A stretch of 24,355 bases of DNA from an uncultured Dermabacteraceae bacterium. Lineage in GTDB: Bacteria > Actinomycetota > Actinomycetes > Actinomycetales > Dermabacteraceae. The position numbers and the translations under genes were made by a program. Shown piece after piece: positions 7,280 through 18,778 of this stretch. Location: assembly GCA_946223075.1 (NCBI GenBank), contig CAMILZ010000029.1, positions 1-24,355 on the forward strand. Direction: 5' to 3'. How positions within the stretch are numbered: the first letter of the stretch is position 1; each line of letters opens with the position of its first letter. The notes below the pieces were generated by a model. It did not search any database and was not told the origin of the DNA. It was given only the letters and a program-made list of their open reading frames with translations.

Positions 7280-7285
7280 TAGACT
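7280..7285 (+). promoter_or_regulatory. possible -10 of the cspB promoter
   Basis: TAGACT at 7280-7285 lies about 50 bases before the cspB start, leaving a leader of roughly 44 nt; a TTTTCC about 18 bases upstream could serve as a poor -35. The 193-bp gap between nth and cspB otherwise shows no RNA gene or strong terminator that I can recognise. Confidence 0.35.
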
Positions 7286-7335
7286 GGAGCCCGTTTAACG
7301 CGCGTGAGCGCTCGAGAGTAAAGGCAGGAATCACT

Positions 7336-7719
7336 GTGCCGAACGGCAAGGTCAAGTTCTTTGACGCTGAAAAGGGCTTTGGTTTCCTCGTGAGCGAGGA
7401 TGGCCAGAGCGTGTACGTGCACGCATCGACCCTCCCCGAGGGGGTTCAGCAGCTGCGCAAGGGCCAGCGCGTCGAATTCGACATGGTTGATGGAAGCCGT
7501 GGCCCCCAGGCGCTCACCGTGCGCCTTCTCGATCCCGCACCGAGCATCGCTCGCGCGCGTCGCGTCAAGCCCGAGGACATGGCCGTCATGGTCGAGGACC
7601 TCATCCAGCTCCTTGACGGCGCTTCGAACGGGCTCCGCCACGGCCGCTACCCCGATCGAGGGCACGCGCAGAAGGTTGCAACCGTTTTGCGCGCCGTTGC
7701 CGACAACTTTGAGGCTTAA
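7336..7719 (+). CDS. cspB: CspB-type cold-shock protein with C-terminal extension
   Basis: A 127-aa nucleic-acid-binding protein. Residues 1-66 are a cold-shock OB-fold: GKVKFFDAEKGFGFLV with the RNP1 motif KGFGFL and the RNP2-like VYVHAS. The RNP motifs bind single-stranded RNA or DNA, so an RNA-chaperone role is expected. The remaining 60 residues (MVEDLIQLLD...LRHGRYPDR...VATVLRAVADN) match the tail of the longer actinobacterial CspB (Rv0871 type), not the 67-aa CspA. The GTG at 7336 is preceded by AGGCAGGA and gives the canonical PNGKVKFF start; the frame further up is noncoding. DUF3027 starts 3 bases after its stop, so the two are co-transcribed. Confidence 0.93.
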   Translation: MPNGKVKFFDAEKGFGFLVSEDGQSVYVHASTLPEGVQQLRKGQRVEFDMVDGSRGPQALTVRLLDPAPSIARARRVKPEDMAVMVEDLIQLLDGASNGLRHGRYPDRGHAQKVATVLRAVADNFEA

Positions 7720-7722
7720 TTT

Positions 7723-8595
7723 ATGACTCCCACTGCAACCGCGAAGGCGCGCACGCGCGCCCCGAAGCTCGATGCCGTGTGTGCGGCAGCGATCGAACAG
7801 GCCGCCGCCGCCGTGGTCGAGGTTGCCGAACCCGATCAGGTCGGGGCACACTTGCGCGTCGAAGCAAGCGGCGAGCGTCTCGTCACGCACTTCTTCGAGG
7901 CGTCGATGCCCGGGTATGCGGGATGGACCTGGATTGCCGTGCTCGCGCGCGCCCCGCGCGCGAAGGTCGCGACGGTCTGCGAAACGGCACTCATTCCCGG
8001 TGAGGACTCGCTCCTCGCGCCCGAATGGGAGCCGTGGGCCGAGCGCCTTCGTCCCGGTGACGTGGGTGAGAACGACGTGCTTCCCTACAGCGCCGACGAT
8101 GCGCGCCTCGAGCAGGGCTACGAGCAGACCGACGATGAAGAAGCCGATCGCGTGGCCCAGTGGGAGCTCGGGCTTGGGCGCAAGCGCGTTCTCTCGCGCG
8201 AAGGCCGCGAAGAGGCTGCGAAACGCTGGATGAGCGGAAACTTTGGCCCGCGTGAGGTCAGCAAGCGTGGCCGCAAGGGCACCGTGAAGGCGCAGTGCGC
8301 CTCGTGCGGCTTCCTTTCGCTCCTCAATGGTTCGCTCCGCCAGGAATTCGGCATCTGTACGAACGAGTGGTCGCCCGCCGATGGCCGCGTGGTCTCGCTC
8401 CAGTACGGCTGCGGCGCGCACTCCGAAACCGACGCCGAAAAGCGGAGCCTCGCCGGGGATCTGCCCGACAAGGTCCTCGATGAAGAAGCCGTCGATTTCG
8501 AAGACCGCTTCGAGGAAAAGTCGATCATTGACGAGGCGCTCCTCAAGAAGGAGCAGGAGAAACTCGCCGCGAAGAAGGCGAACGAGGAAGAGTAG
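7723..8595 (+). CDS. DUF3027 protein
   Basis: A 290-aa actinobacterial protein matching DUF3027 (Rv0883c type). The N-terminal AAIEQAAAAVVEVAEPDQVGAHL and the middle block HFFEASMPGYAGWTWIAVLARAPR are family hallmarks, as is LRPGDVGENDVLP. A cysteine set follows: C-x2-C (QCASCGF, about 193-199), a single Cys in GICTNEWSPADGR and another in YGCGAHS, which together look like a metal-binding knuckle. The end is a lysine/glutamate-rich helix. Function is unknown. A GAGG motif overlaps the end of cspB just ahead of ATG 7723, consistent with coupling. It converges on the DNA polymerase III delta-prime gene with only 7 bases between stops. Confidence 0.9.
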   Translation: MTPTATAKARTRAPKLDAVCAAAIEQAAAAVVEVAEPDQVGAHLRVEASGERLVTHFFEASMPGYAGWTWIAVLARAPRAKVATVCETALIPGEDSLLAPEWEPWAERLRPGDVGENDVLPYSADDARLEQGYEQTDDEEADRVAQWELGLGRKRVLSREGREEAAKRWMSGNFGPREVSKRGRKGTVKAQCASCGFLSLLNGSLRQEFGICTNEWSPADGRVVSLQYGCGAHSETDAEKRSLAGDLPDKVLDEEAVDFEDRFEEKSIIDEALLKKEQEKLAAKKANEEE

Positions 8596-8596
8596 G

Positions 8597-8616
8597 CGCG
8601 GCTTAGCGGGCCGCGA
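8597..8616. terminator. weak inverted repeat between convergent stops
   Basis: CGCGGC and GCCGCG form a short stem spanning the 7-base gap between DUF3027 and holB, with the holB stop codon in the loop. No T tract follows. It is the only candidate terminator at this convergent junction. Confidence 0.25.
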
Positions 8617-9751
8617 CGATCGCGGCAAGCAGCGCTTCGAGCGCGAGCTGCGGCGGCACGTTCATGCCAACCCGCTCGCGCGCCGTGCCCACGGCATCGA
8701 GGAGCGCGAGAGTCGTCTCCGGTGAGTGCACGCGCGTGCGCTCGCGAAGTTCGCGTTCGATTCCGGGATTGACGAGCGCCGCACCGGTTTCGAGCTGAAG
8801 CGAGAGAACATCCCGCAGCACCGAGTGGATGTCGAGCAGGTAGCGATCGATCACGTCGCGCACGAGGCGCGTCGCGCGCCTCTTCGCCTCGTCGTCGAGG
8901 GCCTTCACCTGGCCGCGCAGCGCGGGCGGAATGCGCCCACCGGGTTCGATTCCCGCGCCGCGCATGAACTGTTCGCGTTCGCGTGCACTCGCCTCGTCGG
9001 CCTCGGCGTGCGCCTCGGCTTCGGCTCGATCGATGAGGGTTTTCGCGAAGGCAATGGCATGGCCGACGCTTGTGAGCGCAAGAAGCTTCCGCGCGGAATC
9101 CTCGCGCTCGGCAAGAGAATCGGGATGGAGGCCGTAGCGGCGAGCGATCCCGATGTGCCCCTGGGCGCTCGCGGCGGCACGGTGCGCGAGTTCGGGCTCG
9201 ATCCCGTCGCGCTCGATGAGGAGCGTCGCGACCGCCTCGGGTGGCGGCACCTGAAGATTGACGACTCGGCAGCGCGAGCGGATCGTTTGCGCGAGGTCCT
9301 GAGGCGAGGGCACGCACAGCATCCACACGGTACGAGGAGGCGGCTCCTCGATGGCTTTGAGAAGAACGTTGAACGTTCCGGGACTCATGCGGTCGGCATC
9401 TTCGATGATGAGCACGCGGTGGCGGCCCGAGGCGGGGGCGCGCTGCGCGGTTGCGACGAGTTCACGAACCTCGTTCTTCGAGATCGTGAGCGTTTCGGTG
9501 CGCACGACCGTGACATCACCGTGGCTTCCCGCGAGGACAGTGCGGCATGGTTGGCATGCGCCGCAGCCCTGACCGTCAACGGGATTGTCGCACAAGAGGC
9601 TCGCCGCGAAGGCGCGCGCGATGCTTGAGCGGCCGGATCCGGGCGGGCCCGCAATGAGCCATGCCTGCGCGAGAGACCCCTCGGGAGAAGCCGCGCGCGA
9701 AAGCTGCGCGACCGCGGCGGCTTGGCCTACGACTTCCTCGTAAACGCTCAC
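8603..9751 (-). CDS. holB: DNA polymerase III subunit delta-prime
   Basis: A 382-aa clamp-loader subunit of the AAA+ family that helps open and load the beta sliding clamp. The P-loop is GPPGSGRSS (35-43) with Arg in place of the Walker lysine, normal for delta-prime proteins that do not hydrolyse ATP. Zinc-module cysteines C54, C63, C66 and C69 follow, then Walker B VLIIEDAD (113-120) and the arginine-finger-bearing SRC motif at 169-171. A helical C-terminal collar domain completes it. The GTG start at 9751 overlaps the tmk stop as GTGA, so translation is coupled. Near topA as in M. tuberculosis (Rv3644c near Rv3646c). Confidence 0.93.
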   Translation of the reverse strand: MSVYEEVVGQAAAVAQLSRAASPEGSLAQAWLIAGPPGSGRSSIARAFAASLLCDNPVDGQGCGACQPCRTVLAGSHGDVTVVRTETLTISKNEVRELVATAQRAPASGRHRVLIIEDADRMSPGTFNVLLKAIEEPPPRTVWMLCVPSPQDLAQTIRSRCRVVNLQVPPPEAVATLLIERDGIEPELAHRAAASAQGHIGIARRYGLHPDSLAEREDSARKLLALTSVGHAIAFAKTLIDRAEAEAHAEADEASAREREQFMRGAGIEPGGRIPPALRGQVKALDDEAKRRATRLVRDVIDRYLLDIHSVLRDVLSLQLETGAALVNPGIERELRERTRVHSPETTLALLDAVGTARERVGMNVPPQLALEALLAAIVAAR

Positions 9752-10509
9752 AGGAGCGAATCCGGTTCGTTGGTGCCCTCAACGGGATGCTCGGCCGCAC
9801 CGGTCAGGGTATGGGCGTTGACGCGGACCCAATCCGCGAAGCGCTGCGTGATCTCGGCGTGGACGGCATCGATCGATTGCGACGCATCGATCACGATCCA
9901 CCGTTCGGGGTCGCGGCGTGCGAGGTCGAGGAAGGCGGCGCGCACGGCCTCGTGAAACTGGGCGCCCGCGCGCTCGAGACGATCGAGCGATGCTGCCTCG
10001 CGACGCTCGGCAAGAACTTCCGGAGAGATATCGAGAAGGAAGGTGACGTGGGGGAGGAGACCCTCGGTGGCCCACATCGAGAGCTCGTACACGTCGCTTG
10101 GGTCGAGCGCGCGCCCCGCCCCCTGATACGCGACGGAAGAATCGAGGTAACGGTCGCCGATGACGATTCCACCCGCCTCAAGCGCCGGACGCACGACCGT
10201 TTCCACGTGGTGAGCGCGATCCGCCGCATACAGCAGCGCCTCGGCGCGATCGGAGACGTGATCGGAGTGGAGGATAAGCTCGCGGACCTGTGCGCCGAGC
10301 GGGCTCCCGCCCGGCTCCTTCGTCACGGTCACCTCGGCACCCGCGAACGGCGAGCTGCCGCTTTGAAGCCATTTTTCGAGCAGCGGGATCTGGGTGCTCT
10401 TACCGCCGCCATCGCCACCCTCAAACGTGACGAAAAGCCCCCTGGGATGAGGCGAGGCCTCGGTGGGAGTGAGCGGTGTGCGCGGTGCGGTGGGATCGAT
10501 GCTCGACAT
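9748..10509 (-). CDS. tmk: Thymidylate kinase (dTMP kinase)
   Basis: A 253-aa kinase that phosphorylates dTMP to dTDP. The P-loop FEGGDGGGKST (29-39), the EPGGS substrate loop (65-69), the catalytic DRY motif in GDRYLDSSVAYQG (119-121) and a basic lid region with RREAASLDRLER are visible. An extra 23 residues precede the P-loop strand and roughly 20 acidic residues trail at the end; the N-terminal extension may mean a later start, but no better ATG/GTG with a ribosome site is obvious. It follows the oxidoreductase by 35 bases and overlaps holB by 4 nt. Linking dTTP supply to the clamp loader is a common bacterial arrangement. Confidence 0.94.
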   Translation of the reverse strand: MSSIDPTAPRTPLTPTEASPHPRGLFVTFEGGDGGGKSTQIPLLEKWLQSGSSPFAGAEVTVTKEPGGSPLGAQVRELILHSDHVSDRAEALLYAADRAHHVETVVRPALEAGGIVIGDRYLDSSVAYQGAGRALDPSDVYELSMWATEGLLPHVTFLLDISPEVLAERREAASLDRLERAGAQFHEAVRAAFLDLARRDPERWIVIDASQSIDAVHAEITQRFADWVRVNAHTLTGAAEHPVEGTNEPDSLL

Positions 10510-10544
10510 GCGCCCATTGTCTCAGGCGAGGTTGAATGCGCCCC

Positions 10545-11645
10545 TCACTTTTCCTCGCTCGGGTAGCGCACGCCAACAATCTCACGCACGCGGTCCATGG
10601 TCTTGAGAACCGCGAGCGTGTCGCTCGCACCCCAGCGCTCCGACTCGAGCTTGCCCGCGTGGATGTTCCTCGCCGCCTCCGCGATCTCGAACGCCATGCC
10701 GTAGTTGCCGCCGTCGGGATGAGCAGGCAGGGAGTAGGGCAGCGAGTCCTCGTACGTGAACCGTTCGCTTACATCCTCGCCGCTTTTCCCCGCTTCGAAC
10801 TGGGTCACGGTAAAACTATTCGGCACGAAGAACCACGAATCAACGTCAATCTTCCCCCGCGTGCCAAGCACGTGACCTTCGACCGAGCTTCGCGCGCCGA
10901 GACTGGTCTGCACCGCATACACCGTGCGACCGCGTAACCCCGAGATCGAGATCATTTCGTCCACACCGGTGGACGTGAGTGTGCCCGTGGCCTGAACCGT
11001 CTCGGGCGAGCCCGCAACCCAGTGCGCGAAGGCGAGCGGATACACGCCGAGATCGAGCAGGGCACCGCCTCCGAGCTCTGGTGCATACAGCCGATGCTCA
11101 GGATCAAACGGGAAATACTGGCAGTGGTCGGCGATGACCCCCGTGACCTCGCCAATCGTGCCCGACTCAATCACCTGGCGAATCACGTCGTAGTGCGGCA
11201 TGAAGCACGACCACATCGCCTCTTGCACATACGCGCCCTTTTCGCGACCGAGCTCGAAAAGCTCGCGCGCCTGTTCGGCGTTGAGCGTCATCGGCTTCTC
11301 GATCACCACGGGGATTCCCGCCTCGAGCACCTGCTTTGCGAGATCGAAATGTTGCGCGTGCGGAGATGCGACGTAGACGGCCTCGAGTCCCTCGTGGGCG
11401 AGGAACTCTTCGATATCGGCATAGGCGGTCGCACAGCCGGCGTCGGACTCAAAATCCCTCGCAAAATCCCGCGCCCGCTCGAGCGAACGCGAGCACACGG
11501 CCGTGAGGCGCGAGGCCGTTGCCGCGTGCATCGTGCCGATGAAATTCCGGGCGATCCCGCCGGGGGCGATCACGCCCCAGCGAAGGCCCGGTGCCTCGGC
11601 CGGATCGGGAACGGTGGTCGTGGGCAGCGTCAGTGGGGCAGTCAT
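10545..11645 (-). CDS. Gfo/Idh/MocA-family NAD(P)-dependent oxidoreductase
   Basis: A 366-aa Rossmann-fold dehydrogenase of the sugar/cyclitol oxidoreductase family. The dinucleotide loop is WGVIAPGGIARNF (23-35), the conserved EKPMT (116-120) carries the catalytic lysine, and GGGALLDLGVYPL marks the C-terminal alpha/beta domain. The overall pattern is closest to the trans-dihydrodiol/1,5-anhydro-D-fructose reductase-like branch, but the substrate cannot be read from sequence. It starts 24 bases after the topA stop and precedes tmk, so it sits within a housekeeping transcription unit without an obvious pathway link. Confidence 0.9.
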   Translation of the reverse strand: MTAPLTLPTTTVPDPAEAPGLRWGVIAPGGIARNFIGTMHAATASRLTAVCSRSLERARDFARDFESDAGCATAYADIEEFLAHEGLEAVYVASPHAQHFDLAKQVLEAGIPVVIEKPMTLNAEQARELFELGREKGAYVQEAMWSCFMPHYDVIRQVIESGTIGEVTGVIADHCQYFPFDPEHRLYAPELGGGALLDLGVYPLAFAHWVAGSPETVQATGTLTSTGVDEMISISGLRGRTVYAVQTSLGARSSVEGHVLGTRGKIDVDSWFFVPNSFTVTQFEAGKSGEDVSERFTYEDSLPYSLPAHPDGGNYGMAFEIAEAARNIHAGKLESERWGASDTLAVLKTMDRVREIVGVRYPSEEK

Positions 11646-11669
11646 GACACCACCGTACGCCGGCCCCCG

Positions 11670-14366
<2,697 letters not shown>

Positions 14367-14398
14367 TCGATGTACTTCCTTACTGCGGTGTGTGAGAA

Positions 14399-14416
14399 GC
14401 GGGGTGTGCGCCCCGC
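14399..14416. other. short GC hairpin in the topA leader
   Basis: GCGGGG and CCCCGC pair across a 6-base loop between the methyltransferase stop and the topA start. There is no T tract, so it is a weak terminator at best and may only be a leader structure. Confidence 0.3.
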
Positions 14417-14444
14417 GCGGTTAGCCCTGAACCGTACCGTAACA

Positions 14445-16067
14445 CTACGCGGCTTTTGGCTGCTCGACGATGTGGACAAAGCCCCACTCGAGAAGGGTGC
14501 GAGTCGTGCGCGCGATCGCCTCGCGCGCCGCCTCAGCGTGTTCGGCCTGGTCAGCGGCCTCGAGAAGGGAAGCGTAGGCCGTGAGGAAAACGCTCAGCGG
14601 GTATTCACCAGTGAGGGGTCCGACGATGGCCGCGGTGTGGGTGTCGATCTGAATGGTGCGGCCGAAGCCGCCGCCCTGGACAAGATCGATCACCATCGGG
14701 TCCTCGTCGCCTGGGGTGTAGTGGCGCCGCTCGATCACGTCGTCGGCGCGCGCGAGGATGAGCTCACCGAGGGCGTCGTCGTCGAGCTGCGCGAGGCACG
14801 CGCGGGTGTGGAGCATCTCGGCGTAGCGCGGCCCGAGGGGGCCCGAGCCGGTGGTCTCAATGAACGCGAAATCCTCGAAGCGCTTCTCGCCTTCGCGGGG
14901 CTTCGTGAGGAGCACGTGGCCGAAGCCGATGCCTTCGACGTTGCGCGAAGCGAAGTCGTCGAGCCATGCGTTCGTCATGGGCTCCCAGCGGTCGTCGCGA
15001 TCGGTGACGCCCCCGTCGCGCAACCACGTGGAGGCGTAGGAAGCCGGGTCCTCGATGTCGCGCTGAACGATGAGCGCGCTCGCGGTGGAATTTTTGAGCC
15101 ACGTGCGCGGGCGCGCATCCCACTCGGTGCCCTCGGTGATCTCCCAGTTCGCGAGCATCGCGGCGACGCCGCCTGGGGCGAGGTGGTCGTCAATCTCGCT
15201 CAGGAGACTCGCCACGAGAGTGTCGCCCTCGGCGCCGCCGTCGCGGTACGTCCACGTCTCGGCATCCTTGACGCGAGGCGTGATGACGAAAGGAGGGTTG
15301 GACACGATGAGATCAAAGGTTTCGCCTTCGACGGGCTCGAGCATCGAGCCGGCGCGGGTCTCGATCACGTGCCCCTCGGGAAGCGTTTCGCGATTGAGAG
15401 CCACGTTGAACTCGGTGAGGGCGAGGGCGCGTTCGGAAATATCGGTCGCGACCACGTGCGTCGCGTGGCGGGCCGCGTGAAGCGCCTGGATGCCGCAGCC
15501 GGTGCCAAGATCGAGGGCGCGCTCGACCTTTGCGCGGGGCGTGATCGCGATGAGCGTCGAGGTTGCCCCGCCGATGCCGAGAACGTGCTCACCCTCGAGC
15601 GCGCGGCCCGTCGCGAGTTCCCCGAGGTCGGAAACGACCCACCAGAGAATCTGGCCGAAATCATCGGTGGCCTGGTACGGGCGAAGGTCGAAGGTCGCGG
15701 CGAAGGCCGAGGTGGCGTCGGACTCCCCGCCGCTGACCTCCCGAACGAGACCGAGGGTGAGAAGCCCCTCGGTGCCCACGTGGGGGAGGGCCCGGTCGAG
15801 CTCGGCGCGCGTGGCGGTGCGGCCGAGCGTGAAGAGCCGCATGAGCGTTGCGCTCGCGGTGCCGCTCTCGGCGAGCGGGCCGAGTTCGCGAAGTGCCGGG
15901 ATGGGGTTTTCTCGCTCGAGTGCCGCGCGAGCGGGGGCGCTCAGGATCTCGTCGATGCCGTCGGCGGTGTAGCGCGCCGCGGTGAAATCCTCGCGAAGCC
16001 GCGTAAGGAGGGCCGGGTCGATCGTGGGCGTAGAGGGGAGGTCGGTGCGCGCGTGTGCCATGCTCAT
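14445..16067 (-). CDS. SAM-dependent methyltransferase with NPPF motif (HemK/N5-glutamine or N6-adenine like)
   Basis: A 540-aa two-domain protein. The N-terminal 160 residues (DFTAARYTADGIDEIL...) resemble the DUF7059 region found in actinobacterial methyltransferases. A class I SAM-binding domain follows with LDLGTGCGIQ (186-195) and SNPPF (256-260), the signature for methylation of a planar amide or amino nitrogen; the substrate is unknown. The start is placed at ATG 16067 (alternatives 16061 and 16076). The frame remains open up to 17441 but this is antisense to the helicase and lacks homology. It is divergent from the helicase with about 54 bases between starts, and precedes topA. Confidence 0.86.
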   Translation of the reverse strand: MSMAHARTDLPSTPTIDPALLTRLREDFTAARYTADGIDEILSAPARAALERENPIPALRELGPLAESGTASATLMRLFTLGRTATRAELDRALPHVGTEGLLTLGLVREVSGGESDATSAFAATFDLRPYQATDDFGQILWWVVSDLGELATGRALEGEHVLGIGGATSTLIAITPRAKVERALDLGTGCGIQALHAARHATHVVATDISERALALTEFNVALNRETLPEGHVIETRAGSMLEPVEGETFDLIVSNPPFVITPRVKDAETWTYRDGGAEGDTLVASLLSEIDDHLAPGGVAAMLANWEITEGTEWDARPRTWLKNSTASALIVQRDIEDPASYASTWLRDGGVTDRDDRWEPMTNAWLDDFASRNVEGIGFGHVLLTKPREGEKRFEDFAFIETTGSGPLGPRYAEMLHTRACLAQLDDDALGELILARADDVIERRHYTPGDEDPMVIDLVQGGGFGRTIQIDTHTAAIVGPLTGEYPLSVFLTAYASLLEAADQAEHAEAAREAIARTTRTLLEWGFVHIVEQPKAA

Positions 16068-16121
16068 GCCTACCATTGTGGCGTACCGCGTGAGTGGAGC
16101 GAAGACGAGTGGAGACGGCAC

Positions 16122-18578
16122 GTGAAAAGCGGAGGGTTTGATGCGGAGCGCGCGCTTGCGCGCCTTTCCGCCCCGCCGCACCGCAACGATTCGCTGCGAT
16201 TCGTGGAGCACCGCCCCGCGCGAAAGGCGCGCTTTGCCGAGTGGCCGCGATGGGTGAATCCCTCGCTGCGCACCCACCTTGAACAAAGCGGGATCGAGCG
16301 GCCGTGGTGGCACCAGGCGGAAGCCGCCGAGTTCGCGCACGCGGGCCGTGACACGGTGATCGCGACCTCGACCGCGTCGGGAAAATCGCTCGGCTACCTC
16401 ATGCCCGCGCTTACCGATATCCAGGCGCGCCGCGAAGACCCCGCAGCGAGGCGCGCGAGCGCCCTGTACATCGCTCCCACGAAGGCACTCGCCTACGACC
16501 AGTTCACGTCGATCGAGCGCCTCGCACGCGAAGCCGATCTGCGGGAAATCCGTGCCGCGGTCTTCGACGGTGACACCCCAACCGAGCAGCGGCGATGGGT
16601 GCGGCGCCACGCGAACTTTGTGCTCACGAACCCCGACATGCTCCACTATGGGATCCTCCCCGGCCACGAGCACTGGATCCCGTTCTTCCGCACCCTGCGC
16701 TACATCATCATCGACGAGTGTCACGTGTATCGCGGCGTGTTCGGCGCGCACGTCTCGATGCTCATGCGGCGCCTCGCGCGCATCGCCGAGTACTACCGGG
16801 CGCGCCCCACGTTCGTGCTCGCGTCCGCGACGAGTGCGAGCCCCGAGGTGAGTGCTTCCAGGCTCGTGGGGCGCAGTGTCACGGCCGTCACCGAGGATGG
16901 TTCCCCGAAGAACCCCCTCACGATCGCCCTGTGGGAGCCGGGCATTGCCGATCTTGACGAGGGGGAGGACGCGCGTGCGGCCGCGCGCAGGGCGAAGGAG
17001 GAGCGCGAGCAGGCGGAAAGGGCCGGGGTCAAAGCGCACGTGGAAGTCCGACGGCGCCCTGCTCCCGCCGAGGCCGGTGCTCTCCTCGGCGACCTCGTGT
17101 GCGAGGGGGCGCAGACTCTCGTGTTCACGCGCTCGCGACGCTCGAGCGAGCTCGTCGCGAAGGGAGCGCAGCGCGCGGTGAATGCCGCGGTCGAAGCGAC
17201 AGGCTCGGCGCTGCTTGCCGATCGCGCGACGCGCATCGCGGCGTACCGTGGCGGCTACCTTGCCGAGGAGCGGCGCGTGCTCGAGAAGGCTCTGCGGTCG
17301 GGGGAGCTCGTGGGGCTCGCCTCGACGAATGCCCTCGAGCTCGGGATTGATATTTCTGGTCTTGACGCCGTGCTCGTCACGGGGTGGCCGGGCACGCGGG
17401 CGTCGCTGTGGCAGCAGTTCGGGCGCGCGGGGCGCTCTCACGGGGTGGGTTCACGCGAGGCCCTCGCGATGTTTATCGCGCGCGAGGATCCGCTCGACAC
17501 GTACGTCGTCAATCATCCCGAGATGATCGTGGGAGCCGAGGTCGAGGCCGCGGTGTTTGATCCCTCCAATCCTTATGTCATGACGCCCCACCTGTGTTCC
17601 GCGGCGGCGGAGATCCCCATTCGCGACGGTGAAGAGGACCTCTTCGGCCCCACGAGCAGGGAGCTTCTCGAGAATTTAGCGTCGCGGGGAATTCTCCGGC
17701 GCAGGCCACACGGCTGGTATTGGACGCTGGACGAGCGCCCGCACGACCTGACAGATTTGCGCGGAAGCGGTGGCGAGAATGTGCGGATCGTCGATCAGGC
17801 GAGCGGCCAGCTGATCGGCACGGTCGATGGTGCGAGCGCCCACCAGCACGTGCACGACGGTGCCGTGTACATCCACCAGGGGGTCACCTACGTGGTGAAC
17901 CACCTCGATGTCGAGAACGCCGTCGCGATGGTGCGGCGCGAAAGCCCGCAGCACACGACCCATCCGCAAGAAACCTCCTCGATCAGCGTGCGCCAGGTCG
18001 AGCGCAGCGAACGCTGGGGCGATATCGCGGTGTGCTTCGGGCAGGTCGAAGTCACCGACCAAGTCACGGGCTACCAGGTTCGCGACATTTACACGTCCGC
18101 GGTGCTCGGCGAGCATCCGCTCGACCTTCCCGCGCGCACGCTCGTGACGAAAGCCGTGTGGTTCGAGATCCCCGCTGACCTCCTCCACGCGTGGGGCCTC
18201 GAGGAAGCCGACTTCCCCGGCGCTCTGCACGCCGCCGAGCACGCCCAAATCGCGATGCTTCCCCTGCTCGTGACGTGCGACAGGTGGGACATCGGTGGCG
18301 TTTCCACCGCACTGCACGCCGATACCGAAAAACCCACGATCTTCGTGTACGACGGTGCCCAGGGCGGCGCGGGCTTCGCCGAACGCGCTTTTGAGAGTGC
18401 CGCCGCATGGATCCGCTCGACCGCGGACATGGTCGAGACCTGCGAATGCGAGGCGGGCTGCCCCGCGTGCGTCGTGTCCCCCAAGTGCGGCAACGGCAAC
18501 GAACCCCTCAGCAAGAAGGGTGCGCTCACGGTTCTGCGGGAGCTGGGCCGGCACGCGCCACACCCCATTTCCGGCTAA
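16122..18578 (+). CDS. DECH-box superfamily 2 helicase with DUF1998 zinc domain (MrfA/YprA-like)
   Basis: An 818-aa helicase; the Bacillus relative MrfA (YprA) acts in repair of mitomycin-type DNA damage. Motif I is TSTASGKS (82-89), motif II DECH (198-201), motif III SAT (235-237), and motif VI QQFGRAGR (431-438). The C-terminal DUF1998 cysteine cluster is C774, C776, C780, C783 and C789 (CECEAGCPAC...C). The GTG at 16122 has GGAG about 6 bases upstream; the very long open frame to 11022 is an antisense artefact. The final five residues (HPISG) lie outside a 39-bp sequence repeated at 21058-21096, where an alternative end (PPR then stop) is found, indicating that the 3' end was replaced by an insertion. 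Confidence 0.94.
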   Translation: MKSGGFDAERALARLSAPPHRNDSLRFVEHRPARKARFAEWPRWVNPSLRTHLEQSGIERPWWHQAEAAEFAHAGRDTVIATSTASGKSLGYLMPALTDIQARREDPAARRASALYIAPTKALAYDQFTSIERLAREADLREIRAAVFDGDTPTEQRRWVRRHANFVLTNPDMLHYGILPGHEHWIPFFRTLRYIIIDECHVYRGVFGAHVSMLMRRLARIAEYYRARPTFVLASATSASPEVSASRLVGRSVTAVTEDGSPKNPLTIALWEPGIADLDEGEDARAAARRAKEEREQAERAGVKAHVEVRRRPAPAEAGALLGDLVCEGAQTLVFTRSRRSSELVAKGAQRAVNAAVEATGSALLADRATRIAAYRGGYLAEERRVLEKALRSGELVGLASTNALELGIDISGLDAVLVTGWPGTRASLWQQFGRAGRSHGVGSREALAMFIAREDPLDTYVVNHPEMIVGAEVEAAVFDPSNPYVMTPHLCSAAAEIPIRDGEEDLFGPTSRELLENLASRGILRRRPHGWYWTLDERPHDLTDLRGSGGENVRIVDQASGQLIGTVDGASAHQHVHDGAVYIHQGVTYVVNHLDVENAVAMVRRESPQHTTHPQETSSISVRQVERSERWGDIAVCFGQVEVTDQVTGYQVRDIYTSAVLGEHPLDLPARTLVTKAVWFEIPADLLHAWGLEEADFPGALHAAEHAQIAMLPLLVTCDRWDIGGVSTALHADTEKPTIFVYDGAQGGAGFAERAFESAAAWIRSTADMVETCECEAGCPACVVSPKCGNGNEPLSKKGALTVLRELGRHAPHPISG
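18523..18561 (+). repeat. Left copy of 39-bp perfect direct repeat (helicase 3' end)
   Basis: The 39 bases here are identical to 21058-21096. This copy encodes the helicase residues LTVLRELGRHAP close to its C-terminus. After the repeat the sequence continues ACCCC... and gives five codons to a TAA at 18576-18578. Together with the right copy it brackets the lower-GC glycosyltransferase segment and marks the left edge of an insertion. Confidence 0.95.
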
Positions 18579-18778
18579 GACAATCCATACACCGCTGGAT
18601 CCACAGACGTTCGACGAGGTGGGGGCTCTTCCTTGAGGTGTAAGTGACGGTCCCATCCATGTTTGAAACTGGCTTCCTGGATATGGAATGCGTGTGACCT
18701 TGTGGAGGTGGTCGTAGCTATTTGGATAAACTCCAAAGAGCGCGAGTCGTAGGGAAACCCGCATTGAGGTGAAGGTGG
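18579..18778. other. Intergenic left part of the insert, no gene seen
   Basis: About 200 bp between the helicase stop and the glycosyltransferase-like gene. Base composition drops compared with the left flank. A weak TGTGAC (18693-18698) and TAGCTA (18715-18720) pair with 16-base spacing could be a promoter. A 5-bp ATCCA/TGGAT hairpin follows the helicase stop. No tRNA, transposase remnant or further repeat is recognised. Confidence 0.5.

Noticed and set aside
6294..7355. Upstream extension of the crp frame
   Set aside because: It is antisense to nth; the GTG at 6293 has a strong AGGAGG and gives the normal Crp length.
7123..8628. 501-codon minus-strand frame opposite cspB and DUF3027
   Set aside because: Both plus-strand genes have clear family signatures and ribosome sites; the minus frame has none and no start signal.
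16068..17441. N-terminal extension of the methyltransferase frame
   Set aside because: It lies antisense within the helicase gene and contains no recognisable domain; the methyltransferase similarity and starts begin at 16076-16061.
18579..18778. Possible transposon or phage remnant in the left part of the insert
   Set aside because: No terminal inverted repeat, transposase or integrase fragment could be seen, so only a direct-repeat-bracketed insertion is claimed.
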